A stretch of 64,000 nucleotides of DNA. Origin: Oxalobacteraceae bacterium (GTDB taxonomy: Bacteria; Pseudomonadota; Gammaproteobacteria; Burkholderiales; Burkholderiaceae_D). Position numbers and translations under genes: made by a program. Below, in pieces: positions 46,337 through 55,704 of the stretch. Where the stretch lies: NCBI GenBank assembly GCA_947374865.1, contig CANCDR010000007.1, positions 62,001-126,000 on the forward strand, in the 5' to 3' direction. Under the pieces are notes generated by a model. That model saw only the letters and a program-made list of their open reading frames with translations, ran no database searches and had not been told where the DNA came from. Within the stretch, counting starts at the first letter, position 1. Each line of letters starts with the position of its first letter.

Positions 46337-46370
46337 AACTAATAGTAGCAACTAATATATACCAACTAAT
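46337..46370. promoter_or_regulatory. Three AACTAAT direct repeats upstream of the cyclase operon
   Basis: Copies at 46337-46343, 46350-46356 and 46364-46370, with starts 13 and 14 bases apart. Evenly spaced short direct repeats in front of a gene often bind a dimeric or multimeric regulator. No factor can be named. Confidence 0.4.
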
Positions 46371-46517
46371 TACTTTTAAGGAATTAATTGTTTGATTAGC
46401 GATCATTAAGTTTGTCATTTACACGCATTAATGGGTGGCTTGGGGCAGCGGGATGGGCAGCACAGAAGGTAGCAGGGGAGGTGCGGGTGATGGGCGCTAC
46501 CGAGGCAGGCTGTGCAG

Positions 46518-46562
46518 CCTCCCTAAGGCCAGACCTTCATAAAAGGTCCGGCCTTAAGGAGG
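46518..46562. repeat. Strong imperfect inverted repeat downstream of mmsA
   Basis: Two 20-base arms (CCTCCCTAAGGCCAGACCTT and AAGGTCCGGCCTTAAGGAGG) match at 18 of 20 positions around a five-base loop, CATAA. No T-tract follows on either strand. It could be a long terminator, an RNA-stabilising hairpin or a mobile-type repeat unit. Confidence 0.8.
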
Positions 46563-46611
46563 TGTTTGTCTGGCGACTTACTGCGGAATTTCTGGAGGAT
46601 TTTGCTGCGTC

Positions 46612-48114
46612 TTACTTCATGGTCGGAAAGGCAAACTCCGCCCCGCCACTGGACGTGTTCGGCCAACGCTGCATCACAGCTTTATGACGGGTGTAAAAAC
46701 GCACGCCTTCCGGACCATAGGCATGATGGTCGCCAAATAGACTGCGTTTCCAGCCGCCAAAACTGTTGAAGGCCATCGGCACCGGCAAGGGTACGTTGAC
46801 GCCGACCATGCCGACCTGGATCTGGCGCACGAATTCGCGCGCCACGCCACCATCGCGGGTGTAGATGGCGACGCCGTTACCGTATTCGTTCGCATTGATC
46901 AGTTCGACTGCACTGGCTACTGTCGGCAGACGCACCACGCACAAGACCGGGCCGAAGATTTCTTCCTTGTAGATCGTCATCTCGGGCGTGACATGATCAA
47001 ACAGCGTGCCGCCGACGAAGAAGCCGTTTTCGCGCCCCTCGACCTGGCAATTGCGCCCATCGACGACCAGGCTGGCGCCTTGCGCTACACCAGAGTCAAT
47101 CAGGGACAAAATACGCTTTTGCGCCGCCGCGGTAATGACCGGTCCCATTTCGGCTTCGGGCGCCATGCCATCACGGATTTTAAGATTGCGCGTGCGCTCG
47201 GCCAGGGTGGCCATGATCTTGTCGGCGGCATCGCCGACTGCGGCGACGACCGAGATCGCCATGCAGCGCTCGCCGGCCGAGCCATAGGCCGCGCCCATGA
47301 GTGCATCGACCGTCATCGCCATGTCGGCATCCGGCATGACGACCATGTGATTTTTTGCCCCGCCCAGGGCTTGAACGCGCTTGCCTTTGGCGGTGCCACG
47401 GGCGTAGATGTATTCGGCAATCGGCGTCGAACCAACGAAGCTGATCGCCTGCACCACCGGATGATCGAGCAGCGCATCGACGGTGACTTTGTCGCCTTGA
47501 ATGACATTGAATACGCCGTCCGGCAAGCCGGCCTGCTTGAGCAGTTTGGCATGCAGCAGGGATGGCGAGGGATCGCGCTCGGAAGGCTTGAGAATAAAGG
47601 TATTGCCGCAGGCGATTGCCACCGGGAACATCCACATCGGTACCATCACCGGAAAATTAAATGGCGTAATGCCGGCCACCACGCCCAGCGCCTGGCGCAG
47701 ATTCCAGGCATCGATGCCGTTGGCGATCTGGTCGGTATATTCGCCCTTTAAACTCTGCGGTATGCCGCAGGCGAATTCGACCATTTCAATCCCGCGCTGG
47801 ACTTCTCCTTTGGCATCGGCAAAGGTCTTGCCATGCTCACGCGTGATGAGGGTAGCAAATTCGTCAATATGCTGTTGCAGCAGATGCAGGTAATTAAACA
47901 TGACCCGCGCACGGGTGAGCGGCGGCGTGGCCGACCATTTGGGAAACGCCGCCTCAGCCGCTGCGACAGCCGTCGCCACATCGGCCGCTGTCCCCATGAC
48001 GACGCGCGCGCAGGGCGCACCCAAAGCCGGGTTGAACACATCCGCTGTCTGGGCACTGCTGGCATCAACAAGCTGGCCGTTGATGTAATGGCCGATCGTG
48101 GTCAAATTACTCAT
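46612..48114 (-). CDS. mmsA: CoA-acylating methylmalonate/malonate-semialdehyde dehydrogenase
   Basis: A 500-residue aldehyde dehydrogenase that converts methylmalonate or malonate semialdehyde plus CoA to propionyl- or acetyl-CoA. The catalytic Cys284 is in [11 protein letters not shown], and [13 protein letters not shown] and [10 protein letters not shown] mark the NAD-binding core. It serves valine and beta-alanine catabolism. It is divergent from a polyamine importer, and beta-alanine is an end product of spermidine breakdown, so a polyamine role is possible. The start is the ATG at 48114 ([13 protein letters not shown]); a longer frame is not supported. The partner genes mmsB and an acyl-CoA dehydrogenase are not adjacent. 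Confidence 0.94.
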   Translation of the reverse strand: MSNLTTIGHYINGQLVDASSAQTADVFNPALGAPCARVVMGTAADVATAVAAAEAAFPKWSATPPLTRARVMFNYLHLLQQHIDEFATLITREHGKTFADAKGEVQRGIEMVEFACGIPQSLKGEYTDQIANGIDAWNLRQALGVVAGITPFNFPVMVPMWMFPVAIACGNTFILKPSERDPSPSLLHAKLLKQAGLPDGVFNVIQGDKVTVDALLDHPVVQAISFVGSTPIAEYIYARGTAKGKRVQALGGAKNHMVVMPDADMAMTVDALMGAAYGSAGERCMAISVVAAVGDAADKIMATLAERTRNLKIRDGMAPEAEMGPVITAAAQKRILSLIDSGVAQGASLVVDGRNCQVEGRENGFFVGGTLFDHVTPEMTIYKEEIFGPVLCVVRLPTVASAVELINANEYGNGVAIYTRDGGVAREFVRQIQVGMVGVNVPLPVPMAFNSFGGWKRSLFGDHHAYGPEGVRFYTRHKAVMQRWPNTSSGGAEFAFPTMK

Positions 48115-48418
48115 GGAATCTTTCTTGGGTGGAGACGGAACTGGGATGACGTATGACTTTATAACCGATATGGAGGGACAATGAAATAGGTTCTGACGAA
48201 CCTGTTTTAGCTGATTGAACTGATTCGGTAAAGTTTGCCGCAGCAACCTGCCATGGCAGGCTGACATCGCAGACGGGCCATGTGGGCGGGCGCAAAAGAT
48301 GCGCCGATGGAAATCAAGTGATTTCCGCCCGGAGTGTACGAAATGACCTTGTTTCGCATAAAATGTGGCCCTTCAACGCGCCCCGCGCGTGCCCCAGATG
48401 AATCGAGGAGAATCTTCC
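48115..48418. other. 304-base divergent region between mmsA and potF
   Basis: No gene. It should hold promoters for both directions. I see no clear consensus promoter and no strong palindrome. A ribosome-binding site, GAGGAG, precedes potF. Confidence 0.5.
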
Positions 48419-49555
48419 ATGGTAATCAAGTCTGACACCCCGTTGACCGGCCGCCTGATGGGGCAAATGGCAGTCTGCCTGCTCGCTTTTGTTTTGAGCG
48501 CACAGGCGTCCGCTCTGGCGGCCGAAGCGAAAATTCTCAACGTCTATAACTGGTCCGATTACATCGCCGACGATACCATTCGCAATTTTGAAAAAGAGAC
48601 CGGTATCAAGGTCCGCTACGATAATTTCGATAGTAACGAAGTTCTGCATGCCAAACTGGTGGCCGGCAAAAGCGGCTATGACGTGGTGGTGCCGGGCGCT
48701 GCCTGGGGCAAGATCCAGGCTGAGAACGGCCTCTTGCGCATGCTCGACAAAAGCCGCCTGCCCAATCTCAAACATCTCGATCCGCTCATGCAGTCACAGC
48801 TGGCGACCCTCGATCCCAACAATGCCCATCTGGTGACCTGGTTATACGGCTACACCACGGTCGGGATTAACGTCGACAAGGTCAAGGCGGCGCTGGGCAG
48901 CATGCCGATGCCAGAGAATGCCTTTGATCTGGTGTTCGACCCCAAATACATGGCCAAGCTCAAATCCTGCGGCGTGTCTTTTCTTGACTCGCCGTCAGAA
49001 ATTTTCCCCACTGCGCTGCATTATCTGGGTAAGCCCGTCGATACTTCCAGCACCGCGGATATTAATGCGGTCGGCGAGATGCTGCAAAAAGTGCGTCCCT
49101 TTGTGACGCTCTTTAGTTCATCGGGCTATATCAATGACCTGACCAACGGCGCGATCTGCGTCACGCTCGGCTACTCGGGAGACATCAACATCGCCGCCCA
49201 GCGCGCACGGGAAGCGAAGAATGGGCAAAAGATCGTCGCCCTGATCCCTAAAAATGGCTCGATTCTGTTCCTCGATACGATGGCGATTCCGGCCGATGCA
49301 GCACATCCGGATAATGCCCATTTATTCATCAATTACGTCCTGCGCCCGGAAGTGCAAGCCAGCCTGAGTAATAAGGTCAGCTATGCCAATCCGAATCTGG
49401 CCAGTATGAAGTTCGTCAAAAAAGAGATCGCGGAAAATAAAACCATCTTCTTGTCGGATGCCGACAAGGCCAAGATGCGTATCGCTGCACCAGTCAGCAA
49501 TGATATCCGCCGGCTGATGTCGCGTTTATATACGCGCTTTAAAACCGGGATTTAA
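48419..49555 (+). CDS. potF: Putrescine/spermidine ABC transporter, periplasmic binding protein
   Basis: A 378-residue periplasmic solute-binding protein of the PotD/PotF family. A signal peptide runs to about residue 37 (MAVCLLAFVLSAQASALAAE), then KILNVYNWSDYIADDTIRNFEKETGIKVRYD, the typical polyamine-binding N-terminus. The region SPSEIFPTALHYLGKPV is also characteristic. The start is the ATG at 48419, with GAGGAG eight bases upstream. It heads a potFGHI operon; the ATPase gene starts 1 base after its stop. Confidence 0.94.
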   Translation: MVIKSDTPLTGRLMGQMAVCLLAFVLSAQASALAAEAKILNVYNWSDYIADDTIRNFEKETGIKVRYDNFDSNEVLHAKLVAGKSGYDVVVPGAAWGKIQAENGLLRMLDKSRLPNLKHLDPLMQSQLATLDPNNAHLVTWLYGYTTVGINVDKVKAALGSMPMPENAFDLVFDPKYMAKLKSCGVSFLDSPSEIFPTALHYLGKPVDTSSTADINAVGEMLQKVRPFVTLFSSSGYINDLTNGAICVTLGYSGDINIAAQRAREAKNGQKIVALIPKNGSILFLDTMAIPADAAHPDNAHLFINYVLRPEVQASLSNKVSYANPNLASMKFVKKEIAENKTIFLSDADKAKMRIAAPVSNDIRRLMSRLYTRFKTGI

Positions 49556-49556
49556 T

Positions 49557-50702
49557 GTGCGTTCTCTTGCTTCCGCTTTTAGTCTCGCGGCCAATCAGGT
49601 CGCAGTCGGTCAACCTTTGCTGGTCCTGCAAAATCTGCGTAAGGATTTTGACGGAGCGCTCGCCGTTGACGATGTGTCGGTAACGATTAACAAGGGGGAG
49701 ATTTTTGCCCTGCTTGGTAGTTCCGGCTGCGGCAAATCGACGCTCTTGCGCATGTTGGCAGGCTTTGAATTGCCGAGCGCGGGTCAGATCACGCTCGCCG
49801 GTCAGAACCTGGTCGGCGTTGCGCCCTACGAACGGCCGATCAACATGATGTTCCAGTCGTATGCACTGTTCCCGCACCTGAGCGTGTGGGACAACATTGC
49901 CTTTGGCCTGCGCCGCGATGGACTACCCAAGCAAGAAATTGCCCAACGCGTCCAACAGATGCTCGATCTGGTGCAGCTCAGTCCGTATGCCAAACGTCGT
50001 CCGTATCAATTGTCTGGCGGTCAGCAGCAACGGGTCGCGTTAGCGCGCAGTCTGGCCAAGCGGCCGCAGTTATTACTGCTCGATGAACCCTTGGGCGCGC
50101 TGGATAAAAAACTGCGGGAACGCACCCAGCTTGAACTGGTCAATATTATCGAACAGGTCGGCGTGACCTGTGTGCTGGTCACGCATGATCAGGAAGAAGC
50201 CATGACGGTCGCCACCCGCATTGCCGTCATGAGCGAAGGCAGGATTCTGCAGCTGGGCCGGCCGGACGACATCTACGAATCACCCAACTGCCGCTTCGTG
50301 GCCGACTTTATTGGCAGCGTGAACCTCTTTGATGGTCATGTCGTCGAGAGTACCGGCGCTCAGCTACGCGTCGATTCGGCGCACTGTCAGCATGTGGTCA
50401 GTATCGGCACGCGTTCGCCGGTGGGAATGCAGGTCGGGATGCAACTGGCGCTGGCCATACGGCCGGAAAAAATCACCCTTAGCCGCAGCGCACCCGCGCA
50501 AACGCATAATTGCGTGCAGGGCGAAGTGCTGGAAATCGCCTACCTGGGTAGCACTACGGTATATCACCTGCGGCTTGCCAGTGGCATGGTGTTAAAAGCC
50601 ACCACGATCAATCATGCGCGACATGCCGCGCACCCAGCGCAATGGGGTGATCACTTATTTGCCAGCTGGGGCGAGGATGCCAGCGTGGTGCTGACGCAAT
50701 GA
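49557..50702 (+). CDS. potG: Putrescine/spermidine ABC transporter, ATP-binding protein
   Basis: A 381-residue ATPase of the polyamine/spermidine class. Walker A is GSSGCGKST, the signature is LSGGQQQRVALARSLA, Walker B is LLLLDEPLGALD, and the H-loop is THDQEEAM. A C-terminal TOBE regulatory domain follows (about 295-380, LAIRPEKITLSRS). It begins with a GTG one base after the potF stop. It ends with a four-base overlap (ATGA) with the next permease gene. Confidence 0.95.
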   Translation: MRSLASAFSLAANQVAVGQPLLVLQNLRKDFDGALAVDDVSVTINKGEIFALLGSSGCGKSTLLRMLAGFELPSAGQITLAGQNLVGVAPYERPINMMFQSYALFPHLSVWDNIAFGLRRDGLPKQEIAQRVQQMLDLVQLSPYAKRRPYQLSGGQQQRVALARSLAKRPQLLLLDEPLGALDKKLRERTQLELVNIIEQVGVTCVLVTHDQEEAMTVATRIAVMSEGRILQLGRPDDIYESPNCRFVADFIGSVNLFDGHVVESTGAQLRVDSAHCQHVVSIGTRSPVGMQVGMQLALAIRPEKITLSRSAPAQTHNCVQGEVLEIAYLGSTTVYHLRLASGMVLKATTINHARHAAHPAQWGDHLFASWGEDASVVLTQ

Positions 50703-51622
50703 AGTCGGACGCATCAAAGCGGGTGACGTCGCTGCTGCAACGCATCCTGCCGGGACGCCGTTTCGTCATCGCTGTGCCCTTTCTTTGGCTGACGCTGTGC
50801 TTTCTGCTGCCGTTTCTGCTGGTGACGAGAATCAGCTTATCGGAAGTCGACATTCGCCATCCCTTCGGCACCTTCCTGACCTTCGTCGATCATGCATTCG
50901 TCTGGCAAGCCAAGCTGGGCAATTACCTGTTTATTCTGCAGGATGAGCTTTACCTGCTGACCTATCTGAGTTCCCTCAAATACGCGGCCATCACGACCGT
51001 GCTATGCCTGTTCCTTGGTTACCCCTTCGCGTATTTTATGGCGCGCACCAAGGCGACCCTGCGACCTACGCTGTTAATGATGGTGATGCTGCCCTTCTGG
51101 ACCTCGTTTTTGCTGCGCATTTACGCCTGGAAGGGCATCCTGTCCAACGATGGCCTGCTCAATACGATGCTACTGGATGTCGGCCTAATTTCTACGCCAC
51201 TGCAGTTGATGCATACGCCAATCTCGCTGGTGATCGGTATGGTGTATGCCTATCTGCCCTTCATGATCCTGCCGCTGTATGCCAATTTATCCAAACGCGA
51301 TCTGCGTCTGCTGGAGGCCGCCGCCGATCTGGGTGCCAGTCCTTGGCAGGCGTTCTGGCGCGTGACGGTGCCCTTGTCGCGCTCAGGGATCATCGCCGGT
51401 AGCATGTTGGTGTTCATCCCCTGCATCGGCGAATACGTGATCCCGGAACTGCTCGGCGGCCCCGAGACCCTGATGATCGGCCGTGTGTTGTGGGATGAAT
51501 TCTTTACCAATAATGACTGGCCAATGGCCTCTGCCGTGACAGTGGTGGCGATTCTGTTGATCCTGCTGCCCTTGGCACTGTTTGGCAAACAGTCAGGCCC
51601 GGCGGCGGGAGAAAAAACATGA
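50699..51622 (+). CDS. potH: Putrescine/spermidine ABC transporter, permease PotH
   Basis: A 307-residue inner-membrane permease with about six membrane segments. The cytoplasmic EAA loop that contacts the ATPase is EAAADLGASPWQAFWRVTVPLSRSGI. Neighbouring genes and the N-terminus (RRFVIAVPFLWLTLCFLLPF) identify it as the PotB/PotH class. ATG overlaps the potG stop; its own stop overlaps potI by four bases. Confidence 0.94.
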   Translation: MKSDASKRVTSLLQRILPGRRFVIAVPFLWLTLCFLLPFLLVTRISLSEVDIRHPFGTFLTFVDHAFVWQAKLGNYLFILQDELYLLTYLSSLKYAAITTVLCLFLGYPFAYFMARTKATLRPTLLMMVMLPFWTSFLLRIYAWKGILSNDGLLNTMLLDVGLISTPLQLMHTPISLVIGMVYAYLPFMILPLYANLSKRDLRLLEAAADLGASPWQAFWRVTVPLSRSGIIAGSMLVFIPCIGEYVIPELLGGPETLMIGRVLWDEFFTNNDWPMASAVTVVAILLILLPLALFGKQSGPAAGEKT

Positions 51623-52476
51623 AGCAGACCCGCTGGTTTGCGCGCAGCTGGCTGTTTTTCGGCTATCTGTTTTTGTACCTGCCGATTCTGGTGCTGGTGA
51701 TTTTTTCGTTTAACCGTTCGCGCCAGGGCATGACCTGGCATGGCTTCACGCTCGACTGGTATCGCGCACTTTTACTCGATACCGAGATCATCGATGGCTT
51801 TTATCTTTCCCTTAAAATTGCTGCCCTGGTGGCCTGCGCCTCGGTCATATTGGGTACCCTGGCGGCCTTCGTACTGGAGCGCTACCGGCATTTTCATGGC
51901 CGCACCCTGTTTGCCGGCATGCTCAATGCGCCGCTCGTCATGCCGGAGGTGATCGTCGGCCTGTCGCTGTTATTAACGCTGGTATCGATCGAAAAATTAC
52001 TCGGCTTTCCCCAGCGCGGCATGCTGACTATCTGGATCGGCCATACCCTGCTCGGCATGGCCTATGCGACGGTGGTGGTGCATTCGCGTCTGCGCGAAAT
52101 GGATAAATCACTCGAAGAAGCGGCGATGGATTTGGGCTGCCGGCCGGGGCAGGTTTTTTTCCTGGTGACGCTGCCCAATATGCTGCAGGCGCTCGGTGCT
52201 GCCTGGCTGCTGACCTTCACGCTCTCGCTCGATGATGTGGTGTTATCGGCTTTTTTAACCGGGCCGGGCTACTCCACTTTGCCGATCGTGATTTTCTCCC
52301 GCGCCCGTCTGGGACTCGATCCACGCGTGAATGCCGTGGCGACCATCACCATCGTCGTCGTCAGTGTGGTCGTGGTGGCGGGCAGCCTGGCGATGGCACG
52401 TTCCCAGCGTCAGCGCGCCCTACAGATGGCGCAGCTGGCGGCCGAACTGGGAAAACCCGATCTCGGAGTAAAATAG
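51619..52476 (+). CDS. potI: Putrescine/spermidine ABC transporter, permease PotI
   Basis: A 285-residue permease of the PotC/PotI class with about six membrane segments. The EAA loop is EEAAMDLGCRPGQVFFLVTLPNML. The start of the protein (YLFLYLPILVLVIFSFNRSR) is typical of the class. It completes the importer. The CNNM/CBS gene begins 27 bases later and may or may not be in the same transcript. Confidence 0.94.
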   Translation: MKQTRWFARSWLFFGYLFLYLPILVLVIFSFNRSRQGMTWHGFTLDWYRALLLDTEIIDGFYLSLKIAALVACASVILGTLAAFVLERYRHFHGRTLFAGMLNAPLVMPEVIVGLSLLLTLVSIEKLLGFPQRGMLTIWIGHTLLGMAYATVVVHSRLREMDKSLEEAAMDLGCRPGQVFFLVTLPNMLQALGAAWLLTFTLSLDDVVLSAFLTGPGYSTLPIVIFSRARLGLDPRVNAVATITIVVVSVVVVAGSLAMARSQRQRALQMAQLAAELGKPDLGVK

Positions 52477-52503
52477 AGCCGTTATTATTTTTTTACGGAC
52501 CCT

Positions 52504-53799
52504 GTGGATACCGTTCCCCTTTGGGCGCAAGCCCTTGCTTTACTGGTACTTATTTTTCTGTCCGCCATTTTTGCGATGGCCGAGACGGCCCTCATGGCGG
52601 CCAATCCGCACCGGCTGCGTCATCTGGCCAAACGCGGCAGCAAAGCCGCCAGCACCACGCTGTGGCTGCTGGACCGGACCGATAAGGTCTTGTCGCTGAT
52701 TCTGATCGTTAATACCCTTATTAATGCTTTAGCGACCGCCATGGTCACCGCGATTGCCATTGCCGCCTTCGGTAACAGCGAACAAGTGCTGACGATCGCG
52801 ACCGCTTCGGTGGCCTTCCTGCTGATCGTGTTCGCCGAAATTTCACCCAAGGTGATCGGCGCGACCTATCCGGAAAAAATTGCCCTGCCCACCAGTCTGC
52901 TGCTCAAGCCGCTCATGCGCATCGCCCGTCCGGTGCTGTGGTTTGTGAATCTGTTTGTGGCGGCTTTTCTCAAACTGCTGCGGGTTAAAAATGTCGGGGA
53001 ACGGGATACCCGGGTCTCACCTGAAGAACTGCGCTCGATGGTGCTCGAAGGTGGTAACTTCATCCCGAAAAAGCATAAAAGTATCTTGCTCAATTTATTC
53101 GACCTGGCCAAAATTTCGGTCGAAGACGTGATGACCCCGCGCGCGCAGATTGAGACACTGAATTTGTCAGCACCCGTATCTGAAATCAAACATCAGCTGG
53201 CGACCTGCTATCACAATAAATTATTGGTGCATGAAGGTGAAATCAATCAGGTCATCGGTATTCTGCATGTGCGTAAAGCGATGGCCTTACTCAACTGCGA
53301 AGAAGAACTGACGGTCGATCATTTCCGTAATCTGCTCAGTACACCCTACTTCATTCCGGAAGAAACCGATTTATTCTCGCAGCTGCAGTATTTTCAGGAA
53401 AACCATGAACGGCTGGCCGTCATCGTCGATGAATATGGCGAACTGCAGGGACTGGTGACACTGGAAGATATTATTGAAGAAATGATCGGCGAATTTACCA
53501 CCTCGGTACCGGGTGCAGCGCGTGCTGACAGCTTTACCTGGGATGCGCATGGCGAATGCCAGCTAGAAGGCTCGACCACGCTGCGCGATATTAATAAACG
53601 CCTGAAACTCGAATTTCCACTGGATGGCCCTAAAACACTCAATGGGATGCTGCTGGAATATCTGCAAGATATTCCAGACGCCAACGTCAGCGTCAAAATC
53701 GATGGCTGCGTGATCGAAATCATCCAGGTACAAAACCAGTCCATCAAGGTCGTCAAGCTCATCCGTAGCGCACTATCCGAACCACCCGCCACGCATTAA
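52504..53799 (+). CDS. CNNM/CBS-domain transporter of the HlyC/CorC family
   Basis: A 431-residue inner-membrane protein with a CNNM (DUF21) membrane domain of four helices (about 1-185), two CBS domains (about 200-330, with LVTLEDIIEEMIGEF ending the second), and a C-terminal CorC_HlyC/transporter-associated domain (ADSFTWDAHGECQLEGST). Family members are linked to Mg2+/Co2+ efflux or Mg2+ homeostasis; haemolysin activity is a naming relic. The start is a GTG at 52504. It is the second Mg2+-related gene in the window, with corA at 1456-2421. Confidence 0.92.
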   Translation: MDTVPLWAQALALLVLIFLSAIFAMAETALMAANPHRLRHLAKRGSKAASTTLWLLDRTDKVLSLILIVNTLINALATAMVTAIAIAAFGNSEQVLTIATASVAFLLIVFAEISPKVIGATYPEKIALPTSLLLKPLMRIARPVLWFVNLFVAAFLKLLRVKNVGERDTRVSPEELRSMVLEGGNFIPKKHKSILLNLFDLAKISVEDVMTPRAQIETLNLSAPVSEIKHQLATCYHNKLLVHEGEINQVIGILHVRKAMALLNCEEELTVDHFRNLLSTPYFIPEETDLFSQLQYFQENHERLAVIVDEYGELQGLVTLEDIIEEMIGEFTTSVPGAARADSFTWDAHGECQLEGSTTLRDINKRLKLEFPLDGPKTLNGMLLEYLQDIPDANVSVKIDGCVIEIIQVQNQSIKVVKLIRSALSEPPATH

Positions 53800-53946
53800 A
53801 CACCTGCCGCGCCGATACCACACACCTGCTGTTATCGCTTTACAACTCCAACGCTGCTAAGGCATTCTCTAAACAGATGTCAGTCCATTAAGCTGCGCCT
53901 GCGCTTTGATGAAAACGCGGGTGCTTTCAGGAGTCGATAGCGGATC

Positions 53947-55671
53947 ATGGCGGCAGCCCCTCCATCGCAAGCTTCAGCCAATGCCATGCCCGGTCTGGCC
54001 CGCGCTTTGCTGCAGGCCGGCCGCCTCACCAGTGGGCAAATCGATGGCATTAATAAGCACGCAGACGTCACCAAAACACCCTTCATTGATGCACTCCTGG
54101 CAGGCGGACTAATCGATGGCCATGGACTCGCCAATTTCTGCTCCGAGACCTTCGGTCATCCCCTACTAGATCTGAGCGCGCTTAACGTCCACACACTGCC
54201 AGACAAGCTGCTTGACATCAAATTGGTGCAAAGCCAGCGCATACTGGCTTTAAGCAAGCGCGGCAATAAAGTTGCTGTGGCGATTTCTGATCCGACCAAT
54301 ACGCAGGGCTTGGCGCAAATTAAATTCAAGACCGAACTGACGGTCGAGCCGGTCATCGTTGAACATGGCTTACTGTTGCGCCTGATCGAAAAAATCGGCC
54401 AGAGCGATACGCAAAATATCAACGAACTGATCGGCAATGATATCGACAGCGGCTTCAGCGAGGTCGATAGCGATGCCACCAGTGATGGCGCTAACGCCGA
54501 TATCGACGATGCACCGATCGTCAAATTTTTGCAAAAAATTCTGACCGACGCCATCAATCAGGGCGCCTCCGATCTGCACTTTGAACCCTTCGAAAAGTTT
54601 TACCGGATTCGTTTTCGGGTCGATGGTATTTTGCGTGAAATTGTGCAGCCGCCACTGGCCATCAAAGATAAACTCGCCGCGCGCATCAAGGTTATTTCCA
54701 AACTCGATATTTCCGAAAAACGCGTGCCGCAGGATGGCCGCATGAAGCTCACCCTCAACAAAACGCGCGCCATCGATTTCCGCGTTTCGACCCTGCCGAC
54801 CCTGTTTGGCGAAAAAATCGTCATGCGTATTCTCGATGCCACGCAGGCCCAGATGGGTATCGATGCGCTGGGCTATGATCCGGACCAAAAGGCCCTGCTG
54901 ATGGACGCTATCACGCGCCCCTACGGCATGGTGCTGGTCACCGGCCCAACGGGTTCTGGCAAGACGGTGTCGCTCTATACCTGCCTGAATATTCTGAACA
55001 AACCCGGCATCAATATATCGACCGCAGAAGATCCGGCCGAGATCAATCTGCCGGGCGTGAATCAGGTCAATGTCAATGATCGCGCCGGGCTGAGCTTTCC
55101 TGTGGCGCTCAAGTCCTTCCTGCGCCAGGATCCGGACATCATCATGGTGGGCGAGATTCGCGACCTCGAAACTGCCGACATCGCGATCAAGGCGGCACAA
55201 ACCGGCCATATGGTCTTCTCGACGCTGCACACCAACGATGCGCCGGCCACCATCACGCGCTTGATGAACATGGGCGTGGCCGCCTTTAATATTGCCTCAA
55301 GCATTATTCTCATCACCGCCCAGCGTTTGGCGCGTCGTCTGTGCAGCTGCAAACAGCCTGCTGATATCCCTCACGAGGCCCTGCTGCAGGCCGGCTTTAC
55401 CCACGACGAACTGGATGGTAGCTGGCAGCCCTATGGACCGGTCGGCTGCGAACGCTGTGCCGGTAGCGGCTTCAAAGGACGGGTCGGTATTTATCAGATC
55501 ATGCCGATCACGCCAGCCATTGAGGCGATCATTCTGGCGCATGGCACAGCGCCCGAGATTGCCCGCCAGGCCAGAGCCGATGGGGTGCGTAATCTGCGCG
55601 AGGCCGGGCTGGTCAAGGTCAAAAATGGTCTGACGAGTCTGGAAGAAGTTCTTGGCTGTACTAATGAATAA
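53947..55671 (+). CDS. pilB: Type IV pilus assembly ATPase PilB
   Basis: A 574-residue hexameric extension ATPase. The N-terminal MshEN/N2 domains (1-150) and a linker lead to the secretion ATPase domain: ASDLHFEPF, Walker A GPTGSGKT (333-340), Asp box DPDIIMVGEIRD and His box. The tetracysteine zinc site is CSCKQPAD and CERCAGSGFKGRVGIYQI. It is followed by pilC after 33 bases and pilD; it powers assembly of pilins held at the inner membrane. The start is the ATG at 53947, and AGGAG 14 bases upstream is a little distant. Confidence 0.96.
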   Translation: MAAAPPSQASANAMPGLARALLQAGRLTSGQIDGINKHADVTKTPFIDALLAGGLIDGHGLANFCSETFGHPLLDLSALNVHTLPDKLLDIKLVQSQRILALSKRGNKVAVAISDPTNTQGLAQIKFKTELTVEPVIVEHGLLLRLIEKIGQSDTQNINELIGNDIDSGFSEVDSDATSDGANADIDDAPIVKFLQKILTDAINQGASDLHFEPFEKFYRIRFRVDGILREIVQPPLAIKDKLAARIKVISKLDISEKRVPQDGRMKLTLNKTRAIDFRVSTLPTLFGEKIVMRILDATQAQMGIDALGYDPDQKALLMDAITRPYGMVLVTGPTGSGKTVSLYTCLNILNKPGINISTAEDPAEINLPGVNQVNVNDRAGLSFPVALKSFLRQDPDIIMVGEIRDLETADIAIKAAQTGHMVFSTLHTNDAPATITRLMNMGVAAFNIASSIILITAQRLARRLCSCKQPADIPHEALLQAGFTHDELDGSWQPYGPVGCERCAGSGFKGRVGIYQIMPITPAIEAIILAHGTAPEIARQARADGVRNLREAGLVKVKNGLTSLEEVLGCTNE

Positions 55672-55704
55672 GTTTGCCTTAGTCGACCCACTGGAGAAGT
55701 TCCC

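Larger units (their letters stand above)
46264..46611. other. 348-base region between the diguanylate cyclase operon and mmsA
   Basis: No gene. It contains three AACTAAT direct repeats (46337-46370) in an AT-rich stretch likely to be the cyclase promoter, and a very strong 45-base inverted repeat (46518-46562) nearer mmsA. The mmsA gene ends at 46612 with no clear terminator other than this hairpin. Confidence 0.65.

Noticed and set aside
46412-46687. Plus-strand frame overlapping the large hairpin and the end of mmsA
   Set aside because: It overlaps the coding end of mmsA on the opposite strand, runs through the inverted repeat and has no recognisable features.
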